Positions 53,741 through 63,297 are shown, counted from the first letter of the stretch. The stretch is 64,000 bases of DNA from JADFQT01 sp965216025 (GCA_965216025.1 CBDCEX010000014.1:186001-250000), one strand, 5' to 3'. Notes: a model not told the origin generated them from the sequence alone. Numbers and translations: made by a program.

Positions 53741-53931
53741 TCGACTTCTTTTACAGAATATCGCAACTCCTCTTCGGGTTCGCTTTATGTAGGTTTCACC
53801 TTAGCTTTGGTTTAGGATAAAGTGAACGTTGCGATTACCAACCTCGAGAGGTTCGGCAGCAGCTTGGTCTTGATCAACGGGACTAAATCTCACGGGTACG
53901 GGTAACGTAAAAGGGAGAGGCAGGTTAGTAG

Positions 53932-54981
53932 ATGGCGCTTAAGATCGACCTCCGGGTTCCCCCGTGCAAGCCCGTTTCCGAGGTTGCGCAATTCATCAGC
54001 AGTTGTGAGGGAGCCGGCTTTGACGGCGTCGGTATTCTGGACTCTCAGATGCTGGAACGGGATGTTTTCGTAAGCATGGCCCTGGCGGCACAAGCCACCT
54101 CACGCATTCGAATCTGTTCCGCGGTGCTCAATCCGGTGACTCGGCATGTATCGGTGATGGCATCAGCCATCAAAACGGTATCAGAAATTGCTCCGGGTCG
54201 GGCCGAGTTCTGGATCGGACGTGGGTTCAGCTCAGTCCAGACCATCGGCATACCTCCGGCTACGGTCAGGGAGATGCGCCAGTGTGTGGTAACGCTGAAG
54301 AGCCTGCTGTCGGGGGAGGACGTTACATTCAATGGCGACACCGGCAATGGCGCCACCAGCCGAATGCGCCACGGCGACGCTCAATTGCCCCGCATATTTA
54401 TCGCCGCCCACGGTCCGAGAACCATCGAAGTGGCTGGAGAGGTCGCCGATGGCGTACTGCTTCAAGTTGGCCTTCATCCCCAGGCAGTGGAGTTGGCCCG
54501 TCAACACCTGGAGGCGGGGGCCCGCCGCGCCGGGCGTAATCCAGCCGACCTGGAGATGATACTTTGCGCCACTACCATCATCAGGGACGACCAACAGGAA
54601 GCCCGCGAGATGGCCCGCCCGCTTTGTGTTCAGCGGCTGGTTGAGAAATCCCACGCTCCTTATCTCCAGGCTGCCGGCATAGATGCAGGAGGTTTGGCCA
54701 TCCCGCCAGAACTTAGTGAGCTTTACCCGGATATTCCTCATGCCGAGGATTGGGAGAAGGCCCGCAGGTTGTGTTCTTTTCTGCCTGACGATATCCTGGC
54801 CCAGATGTGCGATGCCATCGGCCTGGTCGGCACCCCGGAATACTGTGCCCAGCTTCTGCAAAAGGCCGAAGCCAATGGAATTAAGCATCTGTATTTGATG
54901 ACCAGCGAGAGCTACCAATTCCCCGAGCGGGAGCTTCAAGCCTTCCAGCACACTATCTTTCCGGCGATTCGGCCTGCCTAA
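53932..54981 (+). CDS. Luciferase-like monooxygenase 4 (F420/mer-like group)
   Basis: 349 residues. Luciferase fold with the pattern of the methylene-tetrahydromethanopterin-reductase-like, F420-using group: FISSCEGAGFDGVGILDSQM, RIRICSAVLNPVTRHVSVMA, SEIAPGRAEFWIGRGFSSVQ, and PRIFIAAHGPRTIEVAGEVA, then GLVGTPEYCAQLLQKAEANG. GGGAGAGG lies upstream. First of three consecutive luciferase-like genes on the plus strand. Cofactor (FMN or F420) and substrate cannot be decided by eye. Confidence 0.87.
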   Translation: MALKIDLRVPPCKPVSEVAQFISSCEGAGFDGVGILDSQMLERDVFVSMALAAQATSRIRICSAVLNPVTRHVSVMASAIKTVSEIAPGRAEFWIGRGFSSVQTIGIPPATVREMRQCVVTLKSLLSGEDVTFNGDTGNGATSRMRHGDAQLPRIFIAAHGPRTIEVAGEVADGVLLQVGLHPQAVELARQHLEAGARRAGRNPADLEMILCATTIIRDDQQEAREMARPLCVQRLVEKSHAPYLQAAGIDAGGLAIPPELSELYPDIPHAEDWEKARRLCSFLPDDILAQMCDAIGLVGTPEYCAQLLQKAEANGIKHLYLMTSESYQFPERELQAFQHTIFPAIRPA

Positions 54982-55215
54982 TTCTCGTTGCAGGCAATAG
55001 CCAGTTAGGGAGCCCCCGCTATCGCAGCTTCCCTATCCAGCCGGTCCGTGGCCAGGTCTATAACCGCCGGCTCGTTGGAACTCACTCGTTGGAACTCAAC
55101 GGAACCCAACGCGGTGATGGGCATGCGGCCCTTGATGGAGCGGCTGCACCTCCGGAAAATATTCTTCTCGCCCTGCTATCGAGACGGTACCAATCGGGAG
55201 TTATGGGAGTTACAG

Positions 55216-56097
55216 ATGAAGATCGGGTTTTCTTTGTCCAACAATCAGGGAATCGAAGACGTGCAGGAAATTCTATTACTGGCGGCTCGGGCAGAAGAGT
55301 TGGGATTTGATTCGGTATGGGTCAGCGAGCACGTATTCAACGTCAGCTACGTTCAGGAAAGAATCGGCAACCGGCCCTATTACGAACCGCTTACCATCCT
55401 GAGCTACGTGGCAGCCACCACTAAAACCATCGGCTTGGGAACCTCGGTCCTGGTTTTGCCCTATCACAACCCCATCCGGCTGGCCAAGACCGCGGCGACC
55501 TTGGATGTGTTATCCGGCGGTCGACTGACTCTGAGAGTAGGAGTCGGGGTTATTGAACAAGAACTCCAGACCATGGGCAGCCCCTTCGCCGAGCGAGGCG
55601 CCATCACCGACGAATGCATCGCCATCATGAAGGAGCTTTGGACCCAGGAAGACCCCAGCTACCAGGGCAGGTTTCACAGCTTCTCCGGCATGAAATTCTC
55701 GCCTAAACCGGCGCAGAAGCCCCACATTCCGTTGCTCATTGGGGGGACCAGCCGGGCGGCAATAAGGCGGGCGGCCAGGGTGGGCAACGGCTGGCACCCC
55801 ACGGCGCTGGATCCCGAGACCCTGAGCCAGGGGATGCGTTACCTGGGGCAACGGGCGCAGCGCGAGGGACGGGACCCGGCTGAGGTCCCGGTTTTCGTCA
55901 GCGCCGCCCTGGGGGAAGCTTCCCAGGAGGGGCGCTACTCTCTGGGCGCAGACCCAACTGAGATTTTGCAAAAGGCCCAGGCTTACGAGAGCCTGGGAGT
56001 AGGCTGGCTAGTCATTTCCACCAACACCAGGGACGGAACGAAAATGCTGCCCCTCCCGGAGATGCTGGCGGAAAGGGTGTTGCCCGCTTTTGGATAG
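55216..56097 (+). CDS. Luciferase-like monooxygenase 5 (F420-dependent type)
   Basis: 293 residues from the ATG at 55216 (MKIGFSLSNNQGIEDVQEIL), with GGGAG upstream; the longer frame lacks family sequence. Signatures: LGFDSVWVSEHVFNVSYVQE, IGLGTSVLVLPYHNPIRLAK, TLDVLSGGRLTLRVGVGVIE, PHIPLLIGGTSRAAIRRAAR. The NPIRLAK and GGTSRAA patterns resemble F420-dependent LLM-class oxidoreductases. Second in the three-gene LLM row. Confidence 0.88.
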   Translation: MKIGFSLSNNQGIEDVQEILLLAARAEELGFDSVWVSEHVFNVSYVQERIGNRPYYEPLTILSYVAATTKTIGLGTSVLVLPYHNPIRLAKTAATLDVLSGGRLTLRVGVGVIEQELQTMGSPFAERGAITDECIAIMKELWTQEDPSYQGRFHSFSGMKFSPKPAQKPHIPLLIGGTSRAAIRRAARVGNGWHPTALDPETLSQGMRYLGQRAQREGRDPAEVPVFVSAALGEASQEGRYSLGADPTEILQKAQAYESLGVGWLVISTNTRDGTKMLPLPEMLAERVLPAFG

Positions 56098-56250
56098 CGC
56101 TCCAGATTGCGCCTGTGAATTTCCAAGCAGTCACCTGGATCAAGAATGTTGTTCCCGCCGAGGTGCACTAGCGTTGACACTCTTCGTCACCAGTGCTAGC
56201 CTTGATGGCACCGTAGACTCGTACCGTCAAGCAACAAAGGAGGAGCGATC

Positions 56251-57381
56251 ATGGCAGGAGCGACCATGGATTTTGGACTGTTTAGTACCTGGAATGCTGT
56301 ATACGCTGGTGGCAAGGTTCCCTGGGACTCCGATTACAGGGGAGGGAAGCTCCTCGAGGAGGAAGCTTACGCCACCAACTTCAGAGAGATTGATGCGATC
56401 GAGTCCGGGGGTTGGGACTACCTTTGGCTGGGAGGAGGCCACTTTTCCACGCAGGGGAGCATGGACCCCCAGTGTCTCATGCTGGCCGGCATCCTCGCCG
56501 AACGCACTAAAAATATTAGGATCGGCACGTCCATCCACCGGCCGTTGATGAAGCTACCCGGGGAGGAGTTAAGGCCAACCGCACTGCCCCATGAACGATA
56601 CGCGTTTGACAATCTGATGCTAGATGATCCCTTCCAGACGGCAGAACAGGTCGCCATAGTCGACCAGGTAAGCCAGGGCCGGTTCATTTACGGCGCCGGA
56701 GCACGGTCTCGAGGTTCTGACGAACGCCGGGACTATTTCTTTGAGTTCCTGGAGGTAATGAAGCAGCTCTGGACGGAGGAGCACTTCTCCGGGTTCGAGG
56801 GGAAGTACTACAACTACCCGGCATTCTACGAATCGTACATGGGCATCCCGAAGCCCGTCCAAAAGCCCATGCCCATGTTGTTGCCCGTGGATAGCCAGTC
56901 GAGCTTCGTGCCTATGGGCAGAAACGGCTATCGAATCGCTGTTGGAGCAGGAAGCTCCCCCCACAACCTGCGGGGGCATTCGGTTCTAAGGGAAGACATT
57001 AAAAGTTATCGGCAGGCCTGGAGGGACGCCGGGCACCCCGGAGACCCGACTATTGTGGTCCGCGTACCCACCGTGGTGGCCGACACGAAAGCGGTGGCCA
57101 CGCGCCGGACTGAGGACCTAATGAATCTCGCCCGGAAATATTACTCCGGAAGGCAGGGGATCGGAAGCACCGACGCGGGCAGTGCCAGCCCCGATACGAC
57201 TGAGGAAGTCAACATGTTTGGGACACCGGAAGAAATCGTCGAGAAAATACATATGTTCCGGGAGGCCTTTAGTACCGACGAGATAATGTTCGAGTGCAAC
57301 TGGACGTCATCGGTGCCTCGCGAAGTCGTGATGGATACCATTCGGTGCATCAGCGAAAAGGTGATCCCCGCGTTCAAGTAA
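56251..57381 (+). CDS. Luciferase-like monooxygenase 6
   Basis: 376 residues, AAAGGAGGAGCGATC directly upstream of the ATG. Luciferase fold: GGWDYLWLGGGHFSTQGSMD, IRIGTSIHRPLMKLPGEELR, VAIVDQVSQGRFIYGAGARS, a middle KPMPMLLPVDSQSSF, and the C-terminal MFGTPEEIVEKIHMFREAFS. It differs from the other five in its N-terminal half, so it is not a recent duplicate. Last of the LLM row; a hairpin terminator follows. Confidence 0.88.
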   Translation: MAGATMDFGLFSTWNAVYAGGKVPWDSDYRGGKLLEEEAYATNFREIDAIESGGWDYLWLGGGHFSTQGSMDPQCLMLAGILAERTKNIRIGTSIHRPLMKLPGEELRPTALPHERYAFDNLMLDDPFQTAEQVAIVDQVSQGRFIYGAGARSRGSDERRDYFFEFLEVMKQLWTEEHFSGFEGKYYNYPAFYESYMGIPKPVQKPMPMLLPVDSQSSFVPMGRNGYRIAVGAGSSPHNLRGHSVLREDIKSYRQAWRDAGHPGDPTIVVRVPTVVADTKAVATRRTEDLMNLARKYYSGRQGIGSTDAGSASPDTTEEVNMFGTPEEIVEKIHMFREAFSTDEIMFECNWTSSVPREVVMDTIRCISEKVIPAFK

Positions 57382-57434
57382 CGCCGGGGACCAGTCAAAG
57401 GTCACCCCGATTTCCGTAATACGGATCAGGTCCG

Positions 57435-57475
57435 ACGCCCGGTGGACTGAACTTTACAGTTCACCGGGCGTTTGG
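57435..57475 (+). terminator. Terminator-like hairpin after the LLM row
   Basis: Ten-base arms ACGCCCGGTG and CACCGGGCGT (57435-57444, 57462-57471) with a loop that can pair further, followed by a short TTT. It lies between convergent genes and may serve both. Confidence 0.6.
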
Positions 57476-57504
57476 CTGCTTACAACCAACATAAGGCTCC
57501 AGCC

Positions 57505-58497
57505 TCATCCAGCGACCAAGGCGCCCACCGCGATGGTACCCAACTCCACCTGTATTTGATTCCAGGACTCGCCGCTGTCATCGCTGTAATAGACTCTGCC
57601 GTGGTCGGTACCGGCGTACACTCGTCGCGCGTTGTTGGTGTCCCAATCTATGCCGACTACCATGTCATCGTCGCCGCCCATAGAATCGACAGCCTGCCAA
57701 TCGCGTCCCCCGTTGGTGGAACGAAGTAGTTGGGGATTCAGCCGCCGGGAATTCTCTGACACCGTTAACAGGACAATATCCGCGTCTTCTGGAGCTGCAG
57801 AGACGTGCAATGCATAGCGTCGTTCTATGCCCTGGTTAATTAACTCCCAGTTTTTCCCCTCATCGTCACTGCGGTAGGGGCCTCGGGCGGTGGCCACATA
57901 CACTGTTTGCGGGCGAGCTGGGCTGAGGCCGATGCAGTGAATGTCATCGTGGAGACCCGGCAGTTGTTTCCAGGTTTGGCCCTCGTCTCGAGAGCGTACC
58001 ATGCCCCCAACTTCGATCCCCGCGTAGAGTATTGCCGGATCTTGAGGGGCCATACGTAAATCTCTCACATGGGAATCCCGAGTCTCCGAGTGGAAGGACC
58101 ACTGACTTGACTCCGGTACCGCCCGGAATCCGGTATCCTCTTTCCAGGTCTCCCCACCGTCTCGGGAACTGAATATGGTCGCGGGCTCGCTACCCACATA
58201 CACCCGTTGGTGATCCTCTGGGTGGACCAGGACACTATGGGCATAATCCGAGGGGTAACTAGCTAGGTGCTGCCAGGTAACGCCGCCATCGTCAGTGCGG
58301 TATACCCCGGACTCGTAGGCAGCGAGGTAGGCTCGCCGGGGATTCGAAGAGCTTGCGGTCAGGCGCGATGCAGCGTGGGATAGCGGGGTGCGCTCGCTTG
58401 CCTCCCAGGTTTTGCCTCCATCCGAACTATTCAGAGCACAAACCCCGTCATGGGAACCAATATATAACCTGTGATTTTGGCTCTCGACTCCTGGCAT
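57505..58497 (-). CDS. BNR/sialidase-type repeat beta-propeller protein
   Basis: 330 residues with repeated Asp-box motifs: NSSDGGKTW, RTDDGGVTWQ, SSRDGGETW, RSRDEGQTW, RSDDEGKNW, RSTNGGRDWQ and YSDDSGESW, spaced 40-50 residues apart, so a seven-bladed propeller is likely. No signal peptide and no sialidase RIP/FRIP motif, so it is not a typical sialidase. It resembles the photosystem-stability/VPS10-like exo-alpha-sialidase proteins of unknown role. GGAGGGA lies before the ATG. Convergent to the LLM row. Confidence 0.85.
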   Translation of the reverse strand: MPGVESQNHRLYIGSHDGVCALNSSDGGKTWEASERTPLSHAASRLTASSSNPRRAYLAAYESGVYRTDDGGVTWQHLASYPSDYAHSVLVHPEDHQRVYVGSEPATIFSSRDGGETWKEDTGFRAVPESSQWSFHSETRDSHVRDLRMAPQDPAILYAGIEVGGMVRSRDEGQTWKQLPGLHDDIHCIGLSPARPQTVYVATARGPYRSDDEGKNWELINQGIERRYALHVSAAPEDADIVLLTVSENSRRLNPQLLRSTNGGRDWQAVDSMGGDDDMVVGIDWDTNNARRVYAGTDHGRVYYSDDSGESWNQIQVELGTIAVGALVAG

Positions 58498-58748
58498 GGA
58501 ACTCCCTCCTTATTCGCGGATAACCCCTCAAGACGGTGGCCATAGCCCACCTCTTGGCTGGGACCTGCTGGGCCAATTGGAGTGGTTGGGTACACCCATG
58601 ATATAAAAGGGGGCTCCGTCCTTCAACCCGGAGGAAGGCACATACTTTGGGATTGGCCCTGGAAGCTTTGCTGGGTCCAGGCCCCAGGCTCATTTTCGGC
58701 CAGCTTTTGATTAGGGGAAATCAACCTCCAGGTTTAACAGTGCTTATT
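58498..58748. other. Intergenic, nothing recognised
   Basis: 250 bases upstream of the BNR-repeat gene; ends with the left IS66 target repeat TGCTTATT (58741-58748). No gene or clear promoter identified. Confidence 0.35.
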
Positions 58749-60179
58749 GTAAGTGTTCAGATTTGAGGGGAAGCGAGCAACCGGCGGCATTCCAGGAGGG
58801 GATTGAGACCTCTAGCCCGCCAGGTGCCAAAGAGGGATGCCAAGGTCATCTTGCTGTCGGTGCCCTGCCCTGAGCGGGTGCCGCCGCTGATCTTGCGACT
58901 GGTTACCAGATGCCGCAGGCTCCGCTCGGCGGCGTTGTTGTCTGAGGGCACGGCTGGGTCCGACACGAAGACAAACAGTTCCTTGATGAACCGTTCCATG
59001 CGCCGGCAGAGCTTGGCCTGAACCGCCAGGGGATCTTTAAGGAAAGGCCGTGCCAAGACCATTAGTTTCTCCTCCAGCATTAGCTGGGTGCGATGGCCTG
59101 GCTGGGCTCGGGGAAGGACCGAGGCCTTGTCCTCCGTGTAGACCTGGTGAACCGCCTCGGCCCACTGAGCCAGCCCAGCGTCTTCTGGGTACAACCCTTT
59201 CAGGTCATGGATATCCCGCAGCAGATGAGCCCAGCACCGTTGCTTCAGGCCCGGGTAGTGGTTATAGGCGGCGTAGAAATCACTGACCAACACTCCGCTG
59301 AAGGAGGAATCCAGCACCTCATCCACCACCCCCTTATCCCGACCCCGACGCAGGAAGTATCGTTCGCTGGGAGTGCTGAAGGTCCAAACATAGCCGTTGC
59401 TCCCGTCCTGGCGCCAGCCGGTTTCGTCGCCCTGCACCACGGGACTGGCGCGGACTTGCTCGAGCACCTCTCGCACCGCCGTCTCAGCCTGACGGGCTAC
59501 TCCATGGACGGCCTGGACGATGGCACCAACACTCAGGTGCAACTGATGGACGGTCTCCAGGTACCATTGGATGATTCTTATGGGCAACCGTCCCTCCTCC
59601 CGCAGGGTCACCATCAGGCTTACCAGATTGACCCCCAGGCGCTGCTGGCCCAGAACCACCCCCTGCAGGGCCTCTTTGGGCAGCCGGCGCCGCTGGCATA
59701 CCGGACAGATGCGGGCTACCAGGGCGTGCTCGGTCACTTCTACCGGAGCCACCGGTAGCTCAATGACTTCCCGAGTTCGCTGTACCCATCCGCCGTTCAG
59801 GTGAGTCCCGCAGTCGGGACAGACCGCCACGGCATGCTCCACCCGCCGGGTAGGAGTCATGCGCTGGCGGGCTAAGCCATGGCGGCGCGGCTTTCTGGGC
59901 ACCTTTTTCTCCGGCGCTTGCCGGCTGGAGTGCGGCTGATTACCCGCTATCCCCGACGACCCGCGCCGGTTGGGACGGGATTCCAGAACCCCAATCCGCC
60001 TTTGCAAATCGGCAATGACTGCCCGCTGGCCGGCAATTATCTCCAGCAGAGTTTCGCGACTCGCCGCGTTCAGGTCTAGTTCAGTGTCCACCTCCCTGGT
60101 ATGCCACAACTCCCCCGGCCATGCCAGCGTTTTTCCAACGGCTTTGAGCCAATTCACCTCATCAAGTCTGAACAGTTAC
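58749..60179. mobile_element. IS66-family element copy 2 with perfect 8-bp target repeats
   Basis: 1431 bp, ends GTAAGTGTTCAGA and TCTGAACAGTTAC. Flanks TGCTTATT at 58741-58748 and 60180-60187 are identical, the 8-bp duplication typical of IS66, so this insertion is recent. It carries a single transposase gene without tnpA or tnpB, as in the single-gene (ISBst12-like) branch of IS66. Confidence 0.93.
58757..60157 (-). CDS. IS66-family transposase (copy 2)
   Basis: 466 residues, intact. Order: N-terminal leucine-zipper-like helix (LLEIIAGQRAVIADLQRRIG), basic Pro/Arg linker, zinc finger CPDCG...ICPVCQRRRLP, DDE core with PVVQGDETGWRQDG and GVLVSDFYAAYNHYPGLKQR, and the C-terminal Glu in SDNNAAERSLRHLVTSRKIS. 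A few residues differ from copy 3 (for example SSGIAG against SSGMPG, end SPQI against SPQL). It catalyses transposition of this element. Confidence 0.93.
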   Translation of the reverse strand: MNWLKAVGKTLAWPGELWHTREVDTELDLNAASRETLLEIIAGQRAVIADLQRRIGVLESRPNRRGSSGIAGNQPHSSRQAPEKKVPRKPRRHGLARQRMTPTRRVEHAVAVCPDCGTHLNGGWVQRTREVIELPVAPVEVTEHALVARICPVCQRRRLPKEALQGVVLGQQRLGVNLVSLMVTLREEGRLPIRIIQWYLETVHQLHLSVGAIVQAVHGVARQAETAVREVLEQVRASPVVQGDETGWRQDGSNGYVWTFSTPSERYFLRRGRDKGVVDEVLDSSFSGVLVSDFYAAYNHYPGLKQRCWAHLLRDIHDLKGLYPEDAGLAQWAEAVHQVYTEDKASVLPRAQPGHRTQLMLEEKLMVLARPFLKDPLAVQAKLCRRMERFIKELFVFVSDPAVPSDNNAAERSLRHLVTSRKISGGTRSGQGTDSKMTLASLFGTWRARGLNPLLECRRLLASPQI

Positions 60180-60325
60180 TGCTTATTTGCCCGGCTTGCA
60201 CAACGAGCTATTCAGGGGCATACTGACCGCGAGTTTCCATATGGATTCGCCATTAGGATTTGTCCACTTTCCGGGTTGACCAGACCTCGGTTAGCAACTC
60301 TACCCGACTTTCCAGGAGCACCATT

Positions 60326-60745
60326 ATGGATCAAGCCGAAATTCCCTTTCTCTCGGTTACTCAGCTCGGCGAACTTATTAAAAACCGAGAAGTATCTCCG
60401 GTGGAAGTAGTTGAGAGCTACCTGGACCGCCTTGATAGTCTGAACGGCCGGTTGTATGCCTATCTGACTGTTTGCGGTGACCAGGCTTTGCAATCCGACC
60501 GAGAATCGGAGCGGGCGCTGCTCCGGGGTGAATCCCGGGGGCCCTTGCATGGTGTGCCAGTGGCAGTTAAAGACCAGCTTAAAACTGCGGGCATCCGCAC
60601 CACGTCCGGTACGCCCATATTCAACGATTTCGTTCCCGATGAAGACGCCACCGTGGTCGCCAAGCTAAAATCGGCGGGAGCCATTCTCCTTGGCAAGCAG
60701 AACCGAAGGCCTGGACTTCAGCCTGTTGATCCACTCCTCACATAG
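60326..60745 (+). pseudogene. Amidase-signature family enzyme, N-terminal fragment
   Basis: From ATG 60326 (AGGAG upstream). GatA/amidase N-terminus: LGELIKNREVSPVEVVESYL, LLRGESRGPLHGVPVAVKDQ with the catalytic Lys, and TTSGTPIFNDFVPDEDATVV, then AILLGKQN, where LGKTNMxEFA should follow. After that it runs into unrelated residues and stops at 60745. The two catalytic serines and about 300 residues are missing, so the gene was cut by a deletion, not by the IS66 next to its 5' side. Confidence 0.8.
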
Positions 60746-61078
60746 GGAGCGAGGGATCGACGACAAGGACAACAAGCGGCCCAGAGGATGACTCCTCGCG
60801 TTTCTGGCGGAGACCGAGTAGGGTCGGATGCTCACTATATGCAAACAACGATAGCGATACGGTTTTCACTGGTCCGGTAAAAATCCTCCGGGAATTACTC
60901 TTTAGGCTGGGAGTCGGAGCAGAGTGGAACTGTACCGTACACCATATCTGAGCAATTCGGCCTCAGCTACGGGCATAGTCGGCGTCGAGCTGATGGCGGC
61001 TTAAATTAGTTCCGTTTCTGGGTGGCCCCTCTACCAATAGTGGACAACCCACTACCCTAACATTATCATTCCCACATA
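60746..61078. other. Intergenic, nothing recognised
   Basis: 330 bases between the amidase fragment and the kinase pseudogene; no family-like frame or hairpin stands out. Confidence 0.35.
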
Positions 61079-61402
61079 ATGGCCAGCGACCGCATACAAC
61101 GACGTGTAGATCGTCTCCCTGACTAAATAGAGCAGGAAGCTAACCAGCGAAACTGGCAGTTGGTTCTCGACCTAGCCCGAGAAGTTCTTGGGTTTGCCCC
61201 CGATAACAGTGATGCTAAGGCTTTCCTTGGTGTAGCTGAGGAAAGGCTATCCTACACCGCAGGCCAGGAAAGTCCAGAAACAGCCTCCTCCAGGCCCGCG
61301 CCATCGACATCTGCACCAGCTTGCGAACCTGACCAACCCACCTCCTTCGCCAACGGCCGCTACGAAGTTAAGCGGTTCTTGGGCGAGGGCGGCCAGAAAA
61401 AG
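61079..61402 (+). pseudogene. Ser/Thr protein kinase, N-terminal part (split by IS66)
   Basis: Starts MASDRIQRRVDRLPD at ATG 61079, then a TAA at 61124-61126 interrupts an otherwise continuous TPR-like N-terminal region (QEANQRNWQLVLDLAREVLG, APDNSDAKAFLGVAEERL). A Pro/Ser-rich linker leads to the kinase glycine loop NGRYEVKRFLGEGGQKK. There IS66 copy 3 is inserted; flanking octamers are AGAAAAAG and CGAAAAAG. The frame resumes exactly at 62842 (GTC TAT CTA) if one target repeat is removed. Confidence 0.85.
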
Positions 61403-62833
61403 GTAAGTGTTCAGAGTTGAGGAGAAGTGAGCAACCGGCGGCATTCCAGGAGGGGATTGAGACCTCTGGCCCGCCAGGTGCCAAAGAGGGATGCCAAGGT
61501 CATCTTGCTGTCGGTGCCCTGCCCTGAGCGGGTGCCGCCGCTGATCTTGCGACTGGTTACCAGATGCCGCAGGCTCCGCTCGGCGGCGTTGTTGTCTGAG
61601 GGCACGGCTGGGTCCGACACGAAGACAAACAGTTCCTTGATGAACCGTTCCATGCGCCGGCAGAGCTTGGCCTGAACCGCCAGGGGATCTTTAAGGAAAG
61701 GCCGTGCCAAGACCATTAGTTTCTCCTCCAGCATTAGCTGGGTGCGATGGCCTGGCTGGGCTCGGGGAAGGACCGAGGCCTTGTCCTCCGTGTAGACCTG
61801 GTGAACCGCCTCGGCCCACTGAGCCAGCCCAGCGTCTTCTGGGTACAACCCTTTCAGGTCATGGATATCCCGCAGCAGATGAGCCCAGCACCGTTGCTTC
61901 AGGCCCGGGTAGTGGTTATAGGCGGCGTAGAAATCACTGACCAACACTCCGCTGAAGGAGGAATCCAGCACCTCATCCACCACCCCCTTATCCCGACCCC
62001 GACGCAGGAAGTATCGTTCGCTGGGAGTGCTGAAGGTCCAAACATAGCCGTTGCTCCCGTCCTGGCGCCAGCCGGTTTCGTCGCCCTGCACCACGGGACT
62101 GGCGCGGACTTGCTCGAGCACCTCTCGCACCGCCGTCTCAGCCTGACGGGCTACTCCATGGACGGCCTGGACGATGGCACCAACACTCAGGTGCAACTGA
62201 TGGACGGTCTCCAGGTACCATTGGATGATTCTTATGGGCAACCGTCCCTCCTCCCGCAGGGTCACCATCAGGCTTACCAGATTGACCCCCAGGCGCTGCT
62301 GGCCCAGAACCACCCCCTGCAGGGCCTCTTTGGGCAGCCGGCGCCGCTGGCATACCGGACAGATGCGGGCTACCAGGGCGTGCTCGGTCACTTCTACCGG
62401 AGCCACCGGTAGCTCAATGACTTCCCGAGTTCGCTGTACCCATCCGCCGTTCAGGTGAGTCCCGCAGTCGGGACAGACCGCCACGGCATGCTCCACCCGC
62501 CGGGTAGGAGTCATGCGCTGGCGGGCGAAGCCATGGCGGCGCGGCTTTCTGGGCTCCTTTTTCTCCGGCGCTTGCCGGCTGGAGTGCGGCTGATTACCCG
62601 GCATCCCCGACGACCCGCGCCGGTTGGGACGGGATTCCAGAACCCCAATCCGCCTTTGCAAATCGGCAATGACTGCCCGCTGGCCGGCAATTATCTCCAG
62701 CAGAGTTTCGCGACTCGCCGCGTTCAGGTCTAGTTCAGTGTCCACCTCCCTGGTATGCCACAACTCCCCCGGCCATGCCAGCGTTTTCCCAACGGCTTTG
62801 AGCCAATTCACCTCATCAAGTCTGAACAGTTAC
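61403..62833. mobile_element. IS66-family element copy 3, inside the kinase gene
   Basis: 1431 bp, same length, orientation and ends as copy 2. Target repeats 61395-61402 and 62834-62841 agree at seven of eight bases. It interrupts the kinase glycine-rich loop. Confidence 0.92.
61411..62811 (-). CDS. IS66-family transposase (copy 3)
   Basis: 466 residues, intact, almost identical to the transposase at 58757. Same zipper, zinc finger (CPDCG, CPVCQ) and DDE residues (GDETGWRQ, LVSDFYAAY, NNAAERSLRHL). It lies antisense to the kinase gene it interrupts. Confidence 0.93.
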   Translation of the reverse strand: MNWLKAVGKTLAWPGELWHTREVDTELDLNAASRETLLEIIAGQRAVIADLQRRIGVLESRPNRRGSSGMPGNQPHSSRQAPEKKEPRKPRRHGFARQRMTPTRRVEHAVAVCPDCGTHLNGGWVQRTREVIELPVAPVEVTEHALVARICPVCQRRRLPKEALQGVVLGQQRLGVNLVSLMVTLREEGRLPIRIIQWYLETVHQLHLSVGAIVQAVHGVARQAETAVREVLEQVRASPVVQGDETGWRQDGSNGYVWTFSTPSERYFLRRGRDKGVVDEVLDSSFSGVLVSDFYAAYNHYPGLKQRCWAHLLRDIHDLKGLYPEDAGLAQWAEAVHQVYTEDKASVLPRAQPGHRTQLMLEEKLMVLARPFLKDPLAVQAKLCRRMERFIKELFVFVSDPAVPSDNNAAERSLRHLVTSRKISGGTRSGQGTDSKMTLASLFGTWRARGLNPLLECRRLLTSPQL

Positions 62834-63297
62834 CGAAAAAGGTCTATCTAACCCACGACACCCTGTTGGACCGGGAGGTGGCTTTCGCCCTGATCAAGAC
62901 TGAGGGCATGGCTTGGGCCTCCCGTACCCGCATCACCCGAGAGGCCCAAGCCATGGGGCGGCTCGGCTCCCACTCTCACATCATCACTGTATTCGACCTG
63001 GGGGAGCACGAGGGCCGACTCTACATGGTTACGGAGCTGATGGGCGGCGGCGACGTGGAAAGGGTAATCGAAGTTGCTGCCGACCATCGTCTGACCCTAG
63101 AACAGGCTATCAACATCGCTCGGGAGACCTGCCGGGGGCTGGAGTTCGCCCACAGTCGCAGCATTGTCCATCGAGATTTGAAGCCAGGCAACGTATGGCT
63201 GACCGGGGATGGTGTAGCCAAGATAGGCGACTTCGGTCTGGTCGTTGCCGCCGAACGATCTCGGTTGACTACCGAAGGAATGATGGTGGGCACAGTC
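62834..63297 (+). pseudogene. Ser/Thr protein kinase, catalytic part, 3'-truncated
   Basis: Continues the kinase with VYLTHDTLLDREVAFALIKT (the VAIK-type Lys), RITREAQAMGRLGSHSHI, YMVTELMGGGDVERVIE, the catalytic loop VHRDLKPGNVW and KIGDFGLVV. It reaches MMVGTV, where the activation segment should go on to a YMxPE motif. Instead the sequence changes at about 63297 to the tail of a CorC/HlyC-type protein in another frame. The C-terminal lobe is lost. Confidence 0.85.

Larger units (their letters stand above)
52582..53815. mobile_element. IS630-family element, copy 2
   Basis: 1234 bp, one base shorter than copy 1 and nearly identical; same orientation, same inverted ends, and again a CTAG target. 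It is placed exactly at the stop codon of the NIPSNAP gene and leaves that protein's C-terminus unchanged. Confidence 0.9.
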
